A stretch of DNA of 64,000 nucleotides from DASWJZ01 sp963792885 (GCA_963792885.1 CAWBXX010000002.1:992001-1056000), one strand, 5' to 3'; positions 18,496-28,122 are shown, counted from the stretch's first letter. The notes: generated from the letters alone by a model not told the origin. Made by a program: numbers and translations.

Positions 18496-19614
18496 GGCTT
18501 CCTTTGCGCTTTCGTTGCGCCCGGATAGGCGGCTTCGATTGCCTTTTTCATGACGCTCGGGAGCGCTTCGTCGGAAAGCGCCGTCGCCCACCAACAGCCG
18601 GGCGGGGCGGGCGTGTCTTTGTCGACATCGCTCCGCTCCACCGCAAGCTTCAGCGCGAAATGCGTGAAGACGTGATCGACGGGTGACGGCAAGCCGCGTC
18701 CAGCATCCCCCGAGTGGAGGCCCAATATGCCGCGCCGGCTCCGCGCCCCATTCCGAGCCGGGCACTTCACTCATGCCGCCGAGAAGCCCCGTGGGTGGCC
18801 GCCGCCGAAGCAGGATTGCACTGTCGGCGCGGCGCGCGACGAACGCGGTGCCGTAGCGCGTCGGTCGCGCCTTCTTCTCAGCCTTTATTGGAAGCACCGC
18901 TTCCAACCCCTTCTGCCGACTCAGACATTCCGTAGACCATGGGCAGAGCACGCAGGCGGGCTTCCGCGGCGTACAGAGCGTCGCGCCGAGATCCATGAGT
19001 GCCTCTGCGAACTCGCCGGCGCGCGTCGTCGGCACCATCGGCTGAAGCGCCTTGCGGACGAGCGGCTTGGCGGCAGGGAAAGCCGTATCGATCGCAAAGA
19101 GCCGCGCGACGACGCGCTCCACGTTGCCGTCGACGACCGCGATCGGCTCGTCGAAGGCGATCGCCGCGATCGCCGCCGACGTGTAGGAGCCGATGCCCGG
19201 AAGTTGCGCAAGCTCGCCCGCGTTTTGCGGAAACTGCGCGCCGGGCCGCGCCGCGACGACGCGCGCGCACTCGATCAGCTTCCGCGCTCGGCTGTAGTAG
19301 CCGAGCCCCGCCCAAGCAGCCATGACCGCGTGCTCATCCGCCGCCGCGAGGTCGCGAATCGTCGGCCAGCGCTCGACGAAGCGAAAGAAATACGGCGCGA
19401 CGGCTTTGACCGTCGTCTGCTGCAGCATCACTTCGGAGAGCCAGACGCGATAGGGATCAGGCCGCGCCTCGCGCGTCCGCGCTTTCGGGCCGACGCGCCA
19501 GGGGAGGGTGCGCGCGTGGCGCCCATACCAGGCGAGAAGCGCCGCGGCCAAGGGCGGTTGATTTCGCCTTGCGGGCGCGGCCTGCTTCGCTAGCTTGGCG
19601 GGCATGCGCGCCAT
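18492..19614 (-). CDS. mutY: A/G-specific adenine glycosylase MutY (frameshifted)
   Basis: About 373 residues. MutY removes adenine mispaired with 8-oxoguanine. Visible are catalytic SEVMLQQTTV, the helix-hairpin-helix LPGIGSYTSAAIAAIAFD with the catalytic Asp in VVDGNV, and the 4Fe-4S loop C-x6-C-x2-C-x5-C (CTPRKPACVLCPWSTEC). The C-terminal NUDIX-like domain (DHVFTHFALKL) is one frame off; deleting one base of the CCCCC run at 18707-18711 restores it. The start is uncertain (19614 or 19605). It diverges from the DciA-like gene. Confidence 0.92.
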
Positions 19615-19663
19615 CTGCGGTGCGTGCACCCTTCAAGGCAAGTGCCAAGGAGCAACGTCGAGA

Positions 19664-20125
19664 GTGGCTCACCCGTCGCGACCAGACGCCAAGCCCGTCG
19701 CGGAGCTCGTTGCCAAGACGCTCGATCCGCTTGCGCGAAAGCGTGGGCTGGCGCGCGCCGAACTCATCGCCTGGTGGCCGGAGATCGTCGGCGCGGCCTA
19801 TGCAGGTCGGACGGCGCCGGAGCGCATCCGCTGGGCGCGTGACGGCCGGGCGGCGACGCTCGTCGTGCGCTGCGACCCTTCCGTGTCCTTGCAATTCGCG
19901 CACGAGACGGCCCGCGTGCGCGAACGCTTGAACGCCTATTTCGGCTATCCGGCGGTCGGTCAGGTGAGGATCGTGCAGCAGCCGGTCGGGGCCTCGAGAC
20001 GCCAGGAGCCGCGCCCGAAGACGGAGCCGCCGGCGGTCGAATTGACGGCAAAGCTCGACGGAATCGACGGCCCACTCAAGGAATCGCTCCGCATGCTCGG
20101 GCGCCGTATTCTCGCAGGATCGTGA
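19664..20125 (+). CDS. DUF721 / DciA-like protein
   Basis: A 153-residue protein of the DUF721 family, which includes DciA, the loader of the replicative helicase in many bacteria. The N-terminal domain KPVAELVAKTLDPLARKRGL and the WWPEIVGAAYAGRTAPERI segment match. The C-terminal half is short and proline-rich. Whether it loads DnaB here is not known. I prefer the GTG at 19664 with an AAGGAG site over upstream starts that would run into the mutY start region. Genes mutY, DUF721, dsbA-like and smc are adjacent in many Rhizobiales. Confidence 0.78.
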   Translation: MAHPSRPDAKPVAELVAKTLDPLARKRGLARAELIAWWPEIVGAAYAGRTAPERIRWARDGRAATLVVRCDPSVSLQFAHETARVRERLNAYFGYPAVGQVRIVQQPVGASRRQEPRPKTEPPAVELTAKLDGIDGPLKESLRMLGRRILAGS

Positions 20126-20269
20126 CGACTTGCCCGTTTAACGCCGGGCGGCCATGTCCTATGGAAGCCGGCCGGCGGCGCCATTCAGCCTCTGTTCAAG
20201 GGAGCGCTGTTCTGCTTGCCCGGCAACGCCCGAAAAGCCCTGGCCCGCGAGCCCGGGAAGGATGACAAG

Positions 20270-20897
20270 ATGTTGAAAATCGATCGCCGCGCTTTCTTTG
20301 CCGCCGCTCTGGCGGCGCGCCCTTTCCTTCGCCCCCGCCGCGCTGGCGCAGGACGTCAATGTCGAGGACCTGCTCGCGCCCGGTCCGCTTGGCGAGAAAG
20401 TGCTCGGCCCGGCCGATGCCCCGGTCAGCGTCGTCGAATACGCCTCAATGAGCTGCCCCCACTGTGCACACTTCGACGCCACGACATTCGACGATTTCAA
20501 GCTCAAATATATCGACAGCGGAAAGGTGCGGTATGTGTTCCGCGAGTACCCGCTGAACGCCCCGGCGGTGGCGGTTGCGATGGTCGCGCGCTGCGCCCCT
20601 GCAGACAAATTCTTCGACGTCGTCCACACCTTCTTCCGCACCCAGGACCAGTGGCTTTTGGGCGACAACGTGAAGGCTGGTATCCTGGGAGTGGCGAAGC
20701 AGTTCGGTTTCACCGAGCAAAGTCTGGATGCATGCCTCAAGAATCAGGCACTATTCGACGCGGTGAACGCGGTCCGGGACCGCGGCTCTGCGTTCGGCGT
20801 GCAAGCCACGCCGACGTTTTTCATCAACGGGAAGAAGTACGAAGGGGCGTTATCGCTTGAGGAGTTGGATAAGGCGATCGAGCCGTTGCTCAACTAA
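20270..20897 (+). CDS. DsbA family thiol:disulfide protein (frameshifted)
   Basis: About 208 residues after correction. The mature protein has a thioredoxin-fold active site CPHC in SMSCPHCAHFDATTF and a cis-Pro loop in VQATPTFFINGKKYEG. The N-terminal secretion signal is split: MLKIDRRAFFAAALAA joins to SFAPAALAQDVN once one C of the CCC run at 20320-20322 is removed. Such proteins oxidise or isomerise disulfides in the periplasm. The start ATG has a GGGAAGGA site. It lies 39 bp upstream of smc. Confidence 0.87.
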
Positions 20898-20936
20898 ACG
20901 CGCAGGCGGGCCCCCGCCTGCCGGGGCTCGCATCGG

Positions 20937-23900
20937 ATGAAAGTCACCGGCATTCGTCTGCACGGATTCAAGTCCTTCGCTGACGCAATTGAAGTTCCGG
21001 TTGAGCCTGGAATAACCGGCATCGTCGGCCCGAACGGCTGCGGCAAGTCGAACCTTGTCGAAGCGCTGCGCTTCGTCATGGGCGAAAGCTCCTACAAGGC
21101 GATGCGCGGGGGCGGCATGGAGGACGTGATCTTCTCCGGCTCCGGCAACCGCCCCTCCCGCAACACGGCCGAGGTGACGCTCGATGCTGAGCGCGACGAG
21201 GGAATGGGGAACGGCCCGGAGCAAGTCGAGATCACCCGCCGGATAGAGCGCGACTCCGGGTCGAGCTATCGGATCAACGGCCGCGAAGTGCGTGCCCGCG
21301 ACGTGCAGATTTTTTTCGCCGATGCGTCCACCGGCGCACATTCCTCCGCGCTCGTCCGTCAGGGCCAGGTGGCGGAGCTGATCGCCGCGAAGCCCATCGC
21401 CCGCCGCGGCATCCTTGAGGATGCCGCCGGCATCTCTGGCCTGCACGCGCGCCGCAACGAGGCGGAACAGAAGCTTCGCGCCGCGGAGAATAACCTCGGC
21501 CGGCTGAACGACATCATGGCCGAGATTGAGAGCCAGCTCGAAGGGCTGAAGCGGCAGGCGCGCCAAGCCGTGCGCTACCGCAAGATCTCGGAGGAGATCC
21601 GCCGGGCGGAGGCGACGCTCTACGTCATCAACTGGGAAGGCGCGCTTCAGCGCCTCGCCGAGGCTGAGGCCCAGCTCGAGGCGGCGGGCACGCATTTCTC
21701 CGAGGCATCGTCAGCGCAGTCCGAGGCGACTTCGGCCGAGACGGCGTCCGCCGAGCGCTTGCCGGCGCTTCGCGAAAAAGCAGCCGCCGCCGCGGCGAAG
21801 CTCGAGCGACTGAAGAACGCGATGGCCGATCTCGACCGCGAAGAGGCGCAGCTTAAGGCACGGCGCGAGGAGCTGGTTGCGCGCCGCGCGCAGGCAGAGG
21901 CCGACATCGGCCATGAGGGCGAGATCGGACGCGACGCCACCGCCGCGTCCGAGCGTCTCGATGCCGAGGAGGCGAAGCTCAAGGCAGAGAGCGAAGCCGC
22001 GGAGGAGCAGATCGCTGCAGCCTCGGCAGCTGCGGAGACGGCCGCCGTCTCCGTCAGCTCGTGGGAGGGGGAGTTCGCCGTCGCAGCCGGGGCGCTTGCG
22101 GCGGCAGAGGCCGAACGCGCCGCGCGCACGCGCGCGATCCGCGAGGCGCAGGCGAAGCTCCGGCGGCTTGAGGAGGAGCGCGCGTCCAAGCTTGTCGAGC
22201 GCGATCGCATCGTGGCGGACGAAGGCGCGGAGGCGGAAGTCTCAGCGGCCGGCGCAGTGCTCGCCGAGGCGGAAGCCCTGGTGGCCGAGCGCGAGAGAGA
22301 AGCCGAGGCGGCCGAGGCAGCCTGCGCCACGGCACGCGAGGCGGAGCGCCGGGAGCGCGGCCCTTATGACGCGGCCGAGCGGGCTTTCGGCGCGCTCGAA
22401 GCTGAGGCGCGCATGCTCGCCGAGCTCCTCGACGCGGGCGGTGCGAGCCGCTTCTCGCCGCTGATCGATTCGCTAGATGTCACGCCGGGTTACGAGCAGG
22501 CGCTTGCCGCAGCGCTCGGCGACGACCTTGATGCCTCGCTCGATGCGGAGGCGCCGGTGCACTGGGGCGCCTCGACGCTCTCAGGCGGCGATCCGGCGCT
22601 TCCCGGGGGCGCGGCGCCGCTCGTCGACTTCGTGCGCGGGCCGCAGAATCTGATGCGGAGGCTCCGCCAAATCGGTGTCGTCGCGACCTCCGAGGCCGCC
22701 GCCTTGCAGCCGCTTCTCGCCGTGGGCCAGCGGCTCGTGACCAAGGACGGCGGGCTCTGGCGCTGGGATGGCTTGAAGGCGTCGGCGGGGTCGGCCGCCG
22801 CGCGTGCCCGCCGGCTTGAGCAGCGCACCCGCATGGGGATCGTCAGGGAGGCGCTCAGGGCCGCCCGCGGCGAGGTCGACAAGACGCTCGATGCCTTCGG
22901 CACCGCCACGCAGCTCCGCGCTCTGGCCGAGCACCGCGACACGCAGGCGCGCCACGCGCTCGATGCGGCGCGGCAGACGCAGGAAGCACGGCGGAAGGCG
23001 CTGACCGACGCCGAGCGTCGTCATGCTCGCGTCGTCGAGCGTGTCTCCGCCTTCGCCGGAGCATTGACGCGGATCGAATCCGACACCGAGACCTGCCGCG
23101 CCGAGCTTCGCGCAGCCGAGGACGCGCTGGCCGGCCTTCCTGCGACCGCCGAGCTTGAGGCTCGACGTGACGAGGTGCAGGCTGCGCTTTCGACGGAACG
23201 CGCACGCGCAGCCGAGGCTCGGCTTGAGTCTGAGCGGGCTTTGCATGGGCAGACAGTGCGCACGCGCCGTCTGTCCGATATCGCCGCGGAGCGCGAGAGC
23301 TGGGCGGTGCGGCTCAAGCGCGCCGACGAGCGCGTCGCCGAGCTGAGCGAGCGGCTCGCCGCGCTTGACGCGGAAATCGCCGCGGTTCCGGATGATCCGG
23401 CCGCTTTCGCGGAGCGGCGACAGGTGCTTGCCGGCGAAAGCGATATCGCGACCGCGGAAGTGGCGGCGGCTGCGGAGGAACTGGCCGCGGCCGAGGGCGC
23501 GCACCGGTCCGCGCAGGAGACGGCGCGCGCCGCGCTCGACATGCTCTCCGAAGCCCGTGAGCGGCGTGGCCGCGACGAGGAGCGCGTGATCGCTGCGGAG
23601 TCGCGCAAGACCGAGCTTGCCGCACAAATCGCCGAGCACTTCGAATGGCAGATCGACCAGCTTCGCGAAGTTGCCGGCCTTCCGTCCGACGCGGAGCTTC
23701 CGGAGGCCGCTTCGGTCGAGGCGCGGCTCCACAAGATCAAGGCGGAGCGGGAGCGGCTGGGCGGCGTCAATCTTCGCGCCGAGGAGGAGATGCGCGAGCT
23801 TGAGACGCGGCTCGGCGAGATGCGGGTCGAGAAGGAGGACCTGGAGGAGGCGATCAAGCGCCTTCGCCTCGGCATCCAGAATCTGAACCGCGAGGGCCGC

Positions 23901-24383
23901 CAGCGTCTCGTCGCCGCGTTCGAGACCGTGAATGGCCACTTCCAGAGCCTCTTCAAGCATCTCTTCGGCGGCGGCACGGCGGAGCTTGCGCTCGTCGGCT
24001 CCGACGATCCGCTTGAGGCAGGGCTTGAGATCGTTGCGCGCCCGCCTGGCAAGCGCCCGCAATCGATGACGCTTCTTTCCGGCGGCGAGCAGGCGCTGAC
24101 CGCGCTCGCGCTGATCTTCGCGGTCTTCCTCACCAATCCGTCGCCGATCTGCGTGCTCGACGAGGTCGACGCGCCGCTCGACGACGCCAACGTCGACCGC
24201 TTCTGCAAGCTTCTCGACGACATGCGCCGCCGCACCGACACGCGCTTCATCGTCGTCACGCATAACCCGATCACCATGGCGCAGATGGACCGACTGCTCG
24301 GCGTCACGATGGCGGAGCGCGGCGTCTCGCAGGTGGTGTCGGTCGACCTTGCAGCGGCGGAGCGTTTCCGCGAGGCGAGTTGA
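20937..24383 (+). CDS. smc: Chromosome segregation ATPase SMC
   Basis: A 1148-residue SMC protein for chromosome compaction and segregation, uninterrupted. The Walker A motif is GPNGCGKSN (31-39); the ABC signature is LLSGGEQALTALALIFA; Walker B is ICVLDEVDAPLDDANVDR. Between lies a very alanine- and glutamate-rich coiled coil with a hinge near the middle (about 500-610, GDDLDASLDAEAPVHWGA). The length is in the normal range. Strong codon bias and high GC create long spurious open frames on the other strand. ScpA and ScpB are not in the window. Confidence 0.96.
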   Translation: MKVTGIRLHGFKSFADAIEVPVEPGITGIVGPNGCGKSNLVEALRFVMGESSYKAMRGGGMEDVIFSGSGNRPSRNTAEVTLDAERDEGMGNGPEQVEITRRIERDSGSSYRINGREVRARDVQIFFADASTGAHSSALVRQGQVAELIAAKPIARRGILEDAAGISGLHARRNEAEQKLRAAENNLGRLNDIMAEIESQLEGLKRQARQAVRYRKISEEIRRAEATLYVINWEGALQRLAEAEAQLEAAGTHFSEASSAQSEATSAETASAERLPALREKAAAAAAKLERLKNAMADLDREEAQLKARREELVARRAQAEADIGHEGEIGRDATAASERLDAEEAKLKAESEAAEEQIAAASAAAETAAVSVSSWEGEFAVAAGALAAAEAERAARTRAIREAQAKLRRLEEERASKLVERDRIVADEGAEAEVSAAGAVLAEAEALVAEREREAEAAEAACATAREAERRERGPYDAAERAFGALEAEARMLAELLDAGGASRFSPLIDSLDVTPGYEQALAAALGDDLDASLDAEAPVHWGASTLSGGDPALPGGAAPLVDFVRGPQNLMRRLRQIGVVATSEAAALQPLLAVGQRLVTKDGGLWRWDGLKASAGSAAARARRLEQRTRMGIVREALRAARGEVDKTLDAFGTATQLRALAEHRDTQARHALDAARQTQEARRKALTDAERRHARVVERVSAFAGALTRIESDTETCRAELRAAEDALAGLPATAELEARRDEVQAALSTERARAAEARLESERALHGQTVRTRRLSDIAAERESWAVRLKRADERVAELSERLAALDAEIAAVPDDPAAFAERRQVLAGESDIATAEVAAAAEELAAAEGAHRSAQETARAALDMLSEARERRGRDEERVIAAESRKTELAAQIAEHFEWQIDQLREVAGLPSDAELPEAASVEARLHKIKAERERLGGVNLRAEEEMRELETRLGEMRVEKEDLEEAIKRLRLGIQNLNREGRQRLVAAFETVNGHFQSLFKHLFGGGTAELALVGSDDPLEAGLEIVARPPGKRPQSMTLLSGGEQALTALALIFAVFLTNPSPICVLDEVDAPLDDANVDRFCKLLDDMRRRTDTRFIVVTHNPITMAQMDRLLGVTMAERGVSQVVSVDLAAAERFREAS

Positions 24384-24451
24384 GTAGCCGAACAGCGGCT
24401 AAGGCGAGAAAGACAAGCGATTACAATATCTTGTGTTGAATCGCGGTTGCC

Positions 24452-24480
24452 TTGACACCTATAGGGGCCAAAACTATGGT
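24452..24480 (+). promoter_or_regulatory. Predicted sigma-70 promoter of the atpIBEF'F operon
   Basis: A -35 hexamer TTGACA (24452-24457) and a -10-like TATGGT (24475-24480) are separated by exactly 17 bases. The start of atpI lies 77 bp downstream. It is the only good promoter-like pair I saw in the 170 bp between smc and atpI. This is a pattern match, not proof. Confidence 0.5.
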
Positions 24481-24556
24481 GCGCCCGGTTTCGGAGGGGT
24501 CTGCCCCTGCCGATGCTTGTTTGCGCGCTGTCTGAAGGGCGGTTTCCGGACATCGG

Positions 24557-24913
24557 ATGGCGGCGAAGGGCGAGAAATCGGGAAGGACGAACGGCGCGGA
24601 GTCCGACGCCGAGCTTGCCCGGCGGCTTGATCGTCTTTCGCGCGCGCTTGACGCTGAAAAGCGGGATCGCGCGGAAGCGGAGCGGGCGGTGCGGACGAGC
24701 GGCACGGATTTCGCTTACGCCTTCCGGCTGGCGAGCGAGTTCGTTGCCGGCATTCTCGTCGGCATCGCGTTGGGCTGGGGGCTTGACCGTGTAGCGGGCA
24801 CGTCTCCGTGGGGTCTGATCGGCTTTCTGCTGCTCGGCTTCGCTGCGGGCGTCGTGAACGTAGTTCGCGCGTCGAGCCGCATAACGAGCGGCAGGGACGG
24901 GCGGTCGGGTTGA
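24557..24913 (+). CDS. atpI: ATP synthase F0 assembly protein AtpI
   Basis: A 118-residue protein with a charged N-terminal helix (residues 15-50, arginine/glutamate-rich) and two membrane helices, FVAGILVGIALGWGLD and WGLIGFLLLGFAAGVVN, the usual AtpI layout. AtpI helps assemble the c-ring. It is the first gene of the F0 operon and is about 40 bp before atpB. The ATG at 24557 has no strong site, but the reading frame is clear. Confidence 0.9.
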   Translation: MAAKGEKSGRTNGAESDAELARRLDRLSRALDAEKRDRAEAERAVRTSGTDFAYAFRLASEFVAGILVGIALGWGLDRVAGTSPWGLIGFLLLGFAAGVVNVVRASSRITSGRDGRSG

Positions 24914-24952
24914 ATGCACCGCCCGGCTGGGCGTTGAGAGGGGAATTCAGGC

Positions 24953-25726
24953 GTGGAAGCGACAGCGGCCGCCGACAAGGTCGACCCGATCCATCAGTTC
25001 GGCATCCACAGCATCGTCGATTTCGGCACGATCGGCGGGGTGCACATCGCCTTCACCAATTCGGCGCTCTTCATGTTCATCGCCGTAGCGCTGATCGCCG
25101 CGCTCCTCATCCTGGGCACGTCGAGCCGCGCCGTCGTTCCTGGACGCATCCAGGCGCTTGCCGAGATCTCCTACGAATTCGTCGCCAACATGCTGCGCGA
25201 CAGCGCCGGCAAGGAGGGGATGCGCTTCTTCCCCTTCGTCTTCTCGATCTTCATGTTCGTGCTCTTCTGCAACGTGATCGGGCTGGTGCCTTATTTCTTC
25301 ACCGTCACCAGCCAGATCGTCATCACTGCCGCGCTCGCGCTGACCATCATCCTGCTCGTTATCCTCTACGGCTTCTACAAGAACGGCTTGAAATTCCTCG
25401 GCCTTTTCGTGCCCCAGGGCGTGCCCGGTTATCTCCTGCCGCTTGTCGTCGCCATCGAGGTGATGTCCTTCCTGTCACGGCCGATCAGCCTCTCCGTCCG
25501 TCTCTTCGGCAACATGCTGGCCGGCCACATCACGCTGAAGGTTTTCGCGAGCTTCATCCTGATGCTCGGCGCCTACGGCATCGTCGGCTGGGCCGGCGCG
25601 GTCATCCCCTTCGCCATGACCGTCGCGCTGACTGCGCTGGAGATTCTGATTGCCTTTCTGCAGGCTTATGTCTTCGCCATCCTGACCTGCATGTACTTGA
25701 ACGACGCGCTACACCCGTCGCACTGA
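24953..25726 (+). CDS. atpB: ATP synthase F0 subunit a
   Basis: A 257-residue membrane subunit forming the proton half-channels. The essential arginine is R183 in LSVRLFGNMLAGH; the downstream helices match family sequence up to the C-terminal cytoplasmic end with AFLQAYVFAILTCMYLND. Start is GTG with a GAGAGGGG site. Good full-length match with no interruption. Confidence 0.96.
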   Translation: MEATAAADKVDPIHQFGIHSIVDFGTIGGVHIAFTNSALFMFIAVALIAALLILGTSSRAVVPGRIQALAEISYEFVANMLRDSAGKEGMRFFPFVFSIFMFVLFCNVIGLVPYFFTVTSQIVITAALALTIILLVILYGFYKNGLKFLGLFVPQGVPGYLLPLVVAIEVMSFLSRPISLSVRLFGNMLAGHITLKVFASFILMLGAYGIVGWAGAVIPFAMTVALTALEILIAFLQAYVFAILTCMYLNDALHPSH

Positions 25727-25758
25727 AATCAACTCTCACCTGATCTAAGGAGTTCATC

Positions 25759-25986
25759 ATGGAAGCGGATGCTGCAAAGCTGATTGGTGCCGGTATCGCC
25801 TGCATCGGAATGGGCGGAGCCGGCATCGGCCTCGGCTCGCTCTTCGGCCTTTATCTGCAGAGCGCGATCCGCAATCCGGCCGCCGCCGACGGCCAGTTCG
25901 GCCGCCTGATCTTCGGCTTTGCGGTGACGGAGGCGCTCGGCATCTTCTCTCTGCTGATCGCGTTTCTGCTTATCTACGCCGTCTGA
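25759..25986 (+). CDS. atpE: ATP synthase F0 subunit c
   Basis: A 75-residue two-helix proteolipid. The first helix has the glycine-rich GMGGAGIGLGSLFG, the polar loop is RNPAAADG, and the proton-carrying carboxylate is Glu59 in AVTEALGIF. A typical rhizobial c-subunit; the number of subunits in the ring cannot be told from sequence. Confidence 0.97.
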   Translation: MEADAAKLIGAGIACIGMGGAGIGLGSLFGLYLQSAIRNPAAADGQFGRLIFGFAVTEALGIFSLLIAFLLIYAV

Positions 25987-26039
25987 GGCGCGAGCGGGCG
26001 GCCGATCGATTGGCCGCCTGAACGGGAAGGCAAACGGCC

Positions 26040-26675
26040 GTGACCTTCGTTTCATCCGCATTTGCGCAGACGGAGTCGCCAGCGGCGCCAGCGACCGACT
26101 CCGGCAACGCGGCGCCTGCCGCTGACGCCATGCACGCGACGATCGAGGCGCCGGCCGGCGCGCACGGCGGCGGGCACTCCTCGTTCCCGCCCTTCGACCC
26201 GTCGACCTTCGGCTCGCAGATCTTCTGGCTTCTGATCGCCTTTGGCGGCCTCTACCTCCTGATGAACCGGATCGCCGTTCCACGGATCAGCGGCATCCTT
26301 GAAGGTCGCGCCAACCGCATCGCCGGAGACCTCTCCGAGGCGGGCCGCATGAAGGCGGAATCGGAAGCGGCGGGCGCGGCTTACGAGGAAGCTCTCGCGG
26401 CCGCGAGGCAGAACGCTCACCGGATCGCTCAGGAGGCGCGCGACGCCGGGAAGGCCGAAGTCGATGCGGATCGCGCAAAAACGGAAACCGGGCTCAACAA
26501 CAAGCTCGCGGCCGCGGAGGCGGAGATCGCCAAGGTGAAGCAGGCGGCTCTCGCCGGCGTCGACGCGATCGCTAAGGACGCGGTCGAGACGATCGTGGAG
26601 GTGCTGGTCGGCGCCAAGGTCGGCAAGGCCGAGATCGCGAAGGCGGTCGAAGCGGTGATCGAGGAGAGGGCCTGA
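26040..26675 (+). CDS. atpX: ATP synthase F0 subunit b'
   Basis: A 211-residue b'-type peripheral-stalk subunit. It starts with GTG, has a variable N-terminal 50 residues (AQTESPAAPATDS...), one membrane helix around QIFWLLIAFGGLYLLMNRIA, and a long polar helix. It pairs with b in a heterodimeric stalk, as in alphaproteobacteria and chloroplasts. The stop overlaps the atpF ATG (TGATG). Confidence 0.9.
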   Translation: MTFVSSAFAQTESPAAPATDSGNAAPAADAMHATIEAPAGAHGGGHSSFPPFDPSTFGSQIFWLLIAFGGLYLLMNRIAVPRISGILEGRANRIAGDLSEAGRMKAESEAAGAAYEEALAAARQNAHRIAQEARDAGKAEVDADRAKTETGLNNKLAAAEAEIAKVKQAALAGVDAIAKDAVETIVEVLVGAKVGKAEIAKAVEAVIEERA

Positions 26676-27166
26676 TGGACGCCACCCAATGGGCAACGGC
26701 CTGGGTCTTCCTTGGGCTCCTCGTGGTCCTCGGCGTCATGGTCTACATGAAGGTGCCGGGGATGTTGACGAAGGCGCTTGACGACCGCGCCGTCAAGATC
26801 CGCTCCGAGCTCGACGAGGCGCGCCGGCTCCGCGAGGAGGCCGAGTTGCTCCTGAAGGAATATGAGAAGAAGCGCGGCCAAGCCGAAGGCGAGGCTGAAG
26901 CAATCATCGCGCAGGCGAAGCGCGAGGCAGAGGCGCTCGCCACGGAATTGCGTGCCCGCATCGAGGACTACGTCGTCCGCCGCACCAAGGCGGTCGAGGC
27001 GCGCATTGCCCAAGCCGAGAGCCAAGCCGTCGCTGAGGTGAGAAGCCGCGCGATCGAAGTCGCCACCGCTGCCGCGGGCCGCATCCTTGCCGAGGAGGCA
27101 AAGGGTAAGACGGGCGAAGAGCTGATCGACCGCTCGATCGAGTCGGTCAGGAAGAACCTGAACTAG
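26675..27166 (+). CDS. atpF: ATP synthase F0 subunit b
   Basis: A 163-residue b subunit: one N-terminal membrane helix (WVFLGLLVVLGVMVYMKV) followed by a long amphipathic, alanine/glutamate-rich helix. Its ATG overlaps the b' stop. Both b subunits are present, so the operon atpI-B-E-b'-b is complete; the F1 genes are elsewhere, the alphaproteobacterial pattern. Confidence 0.94.
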   Translation: MDATQWATAWVFLGLLVVLGVMVYMKVPGMLTKALDDRAVKIRSELDEARRLREEAELLLKEYEKKRGQAEGEAEAIIAQAKREAEALATELRARIEDYVVRRTKAVEARIAQAESQAVAEVRSRAIEVATAAAGRILAEEAKGKTGEELIDRSIESVRKNLN

Positions 27167-27195
27167 GCGGCAATCAGAGTCGGGATGCCGCGTAT

Positions 27196-27215
27196 CCTCC
27201 CCGCTTGAGGGGAGG
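27196..27215. terminator. Hairpin between convergent atpF and rnhB
   Basis: A perfect 7-bp stem, CCTCCCC with GGGGAGG, and a six-base loop lie in the short gap between atpF and rnhB, which converge. This is where a bidirectional terminator would sit, but no T-tract follows on either strand, so the assignment is weak. Confidence 0.4.
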
Positions 27216-27224
27216 CTGTGGCGC

Positions 27225-27929
27225 CTATTTCGACCCCTCGTCGTCTTCCCACACCTCCGAAAGCTCCCCCTGCGCGGGCTCGAAGAATGCGGCGACGCGC
27301 CAGAAGCTCCGGCGGTGCAGCCGGCACGGCCCAAGCGCGTTGAGCGCAGCCTGGTGCGCTTTCGTTGAGTAGCCCTTGTGGGCAGCGAGCCCGTAGCCGG
27401 AAAAACTCTCGTCGCAGCGCGCCATCAGCCGGTCGCGCATGACCTTGGCGACGATCGAAGCAGCCGCGATCGAGAGGCACGTGGCGTCGCCGCCGACGAT
27501 CGGCCGTGCCTCGCAAATCATCTTCTCCGGCACCATGTTGCCGTCGAAGAGCGCCGCATCGACGGGCGCGGAGAGGCCGGCGACCGCGCGCCGCATCGCC
27601 TGCAGCGTCGCCTGCAGGATGTTGACGCGGTCGATCGCGGCGACCGAGCCGAAGGCGACGGAGATCTCCGCACGCTCGCAGAGCTTGGCGAAGAGCTCCT
27701 CACGCCTCTCCGCAGTGAGGACCTTCGAGTCGGCGATCCCCTTCGGCAGCTTCTTCGGATCGAGCACGACGGCGGCAGCGACAACCGGGCCCGGCAAGCG
27801 GCCCGCGGCCGGCTTCGTCGACGCCGGCGACGCGGCGAAAGCCCTTCGCGAAAAAGCTTCCGCTCCGCCCTGAAGGTCGCGCGGACGGCCGGAGCCGTTG
27901 CTCGGCTCGACGGATTCTGCAAGCGCCAT
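27225..27929 (-). CDS. rnhB: Ribonuclease HII (three frameshifts)
   Basis: About 233 residues once corrected. RNase HII removes ribonucleotides from RNA-DNA hybrids. The catalytic segment FRRVAGVDEAGRGPLAG (Asp, Glu) lies in one frame, VVAAAVVLDPKKLPKGIADSK with the later FDGN and AAASIVAKVMRDR in another. Two extra bases fall in G/C runs (27787-27789 region and 27842-27844) and a third is needed between the ATG at 27929 and FRAERKLF. Three insertions return the gene to its original phase, fitting one 234-codon gene. Confidence 0.85.
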   Translation of the reverse strand: MALAESVEPSNGSGRPRDLQGGAEAFSRRAFAASPASTKPAAGRLPGPVVAAAVVLDPKKLPKGIADSKVLTAERREELFAKLCERAEISVAFGSVAAIDRVNILQATLQAMRRAVAGLSAPVDAALFDGNMVPEKMICEARPIVGGDATCLSIAAASIVAKVMRDRLMARCDESFSGYGLAAHKGYSTKAHQAALNALGPCRLHRRSFWRVAAFFEPAQGELSEVWEDDEGSK

Positions 27930-28010
27930 GCCCCCGATAGGCCGCGCGGCGCGCGGGCAAGGTCGGGGGCCGAGACCCACAGGCGATCCCCAGCTGAGGT
28001 CGACGCATTT

Positions 28011-28107
28011 TCGTCATGCGGGCTTGACCCGCAAGCGATTCCGCGACGGTCGGGACGTGGAGGGATGTTCTGGAATGGATGCGCGGATCAAGTCCGGGCA
28101 TGACGAC
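28011..28107. repeat. Rhizobial palindromic intergenic repeat
   Basis: Two arms, CGTCATGCGGGCTTGACCCGC on the left and its near reverse complement GCGGATCAAGTCCGGGCATGACG on the right, enclose a 50-base spacer with GGATGCGCGG. This arrangement is typical of dispersed imperfect palindromes common in Hyphomicrobiales intergenic DNA. It fills the gap between rnhB and the radical SAM gene and carries no gene. Whether more copies exist cannot be judged from one window. Confidence 0.6.
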
Positions 28108-28122
28108 ACTGGACGGACGTTG

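Noticed and set aside
22581..24919. Very long open frames on the minus strand opposite smc
   Set aside because: They lack any family motif, are serine/arginine-rich shadows of high-GC codon usage, and the smc frame is strongly supported.
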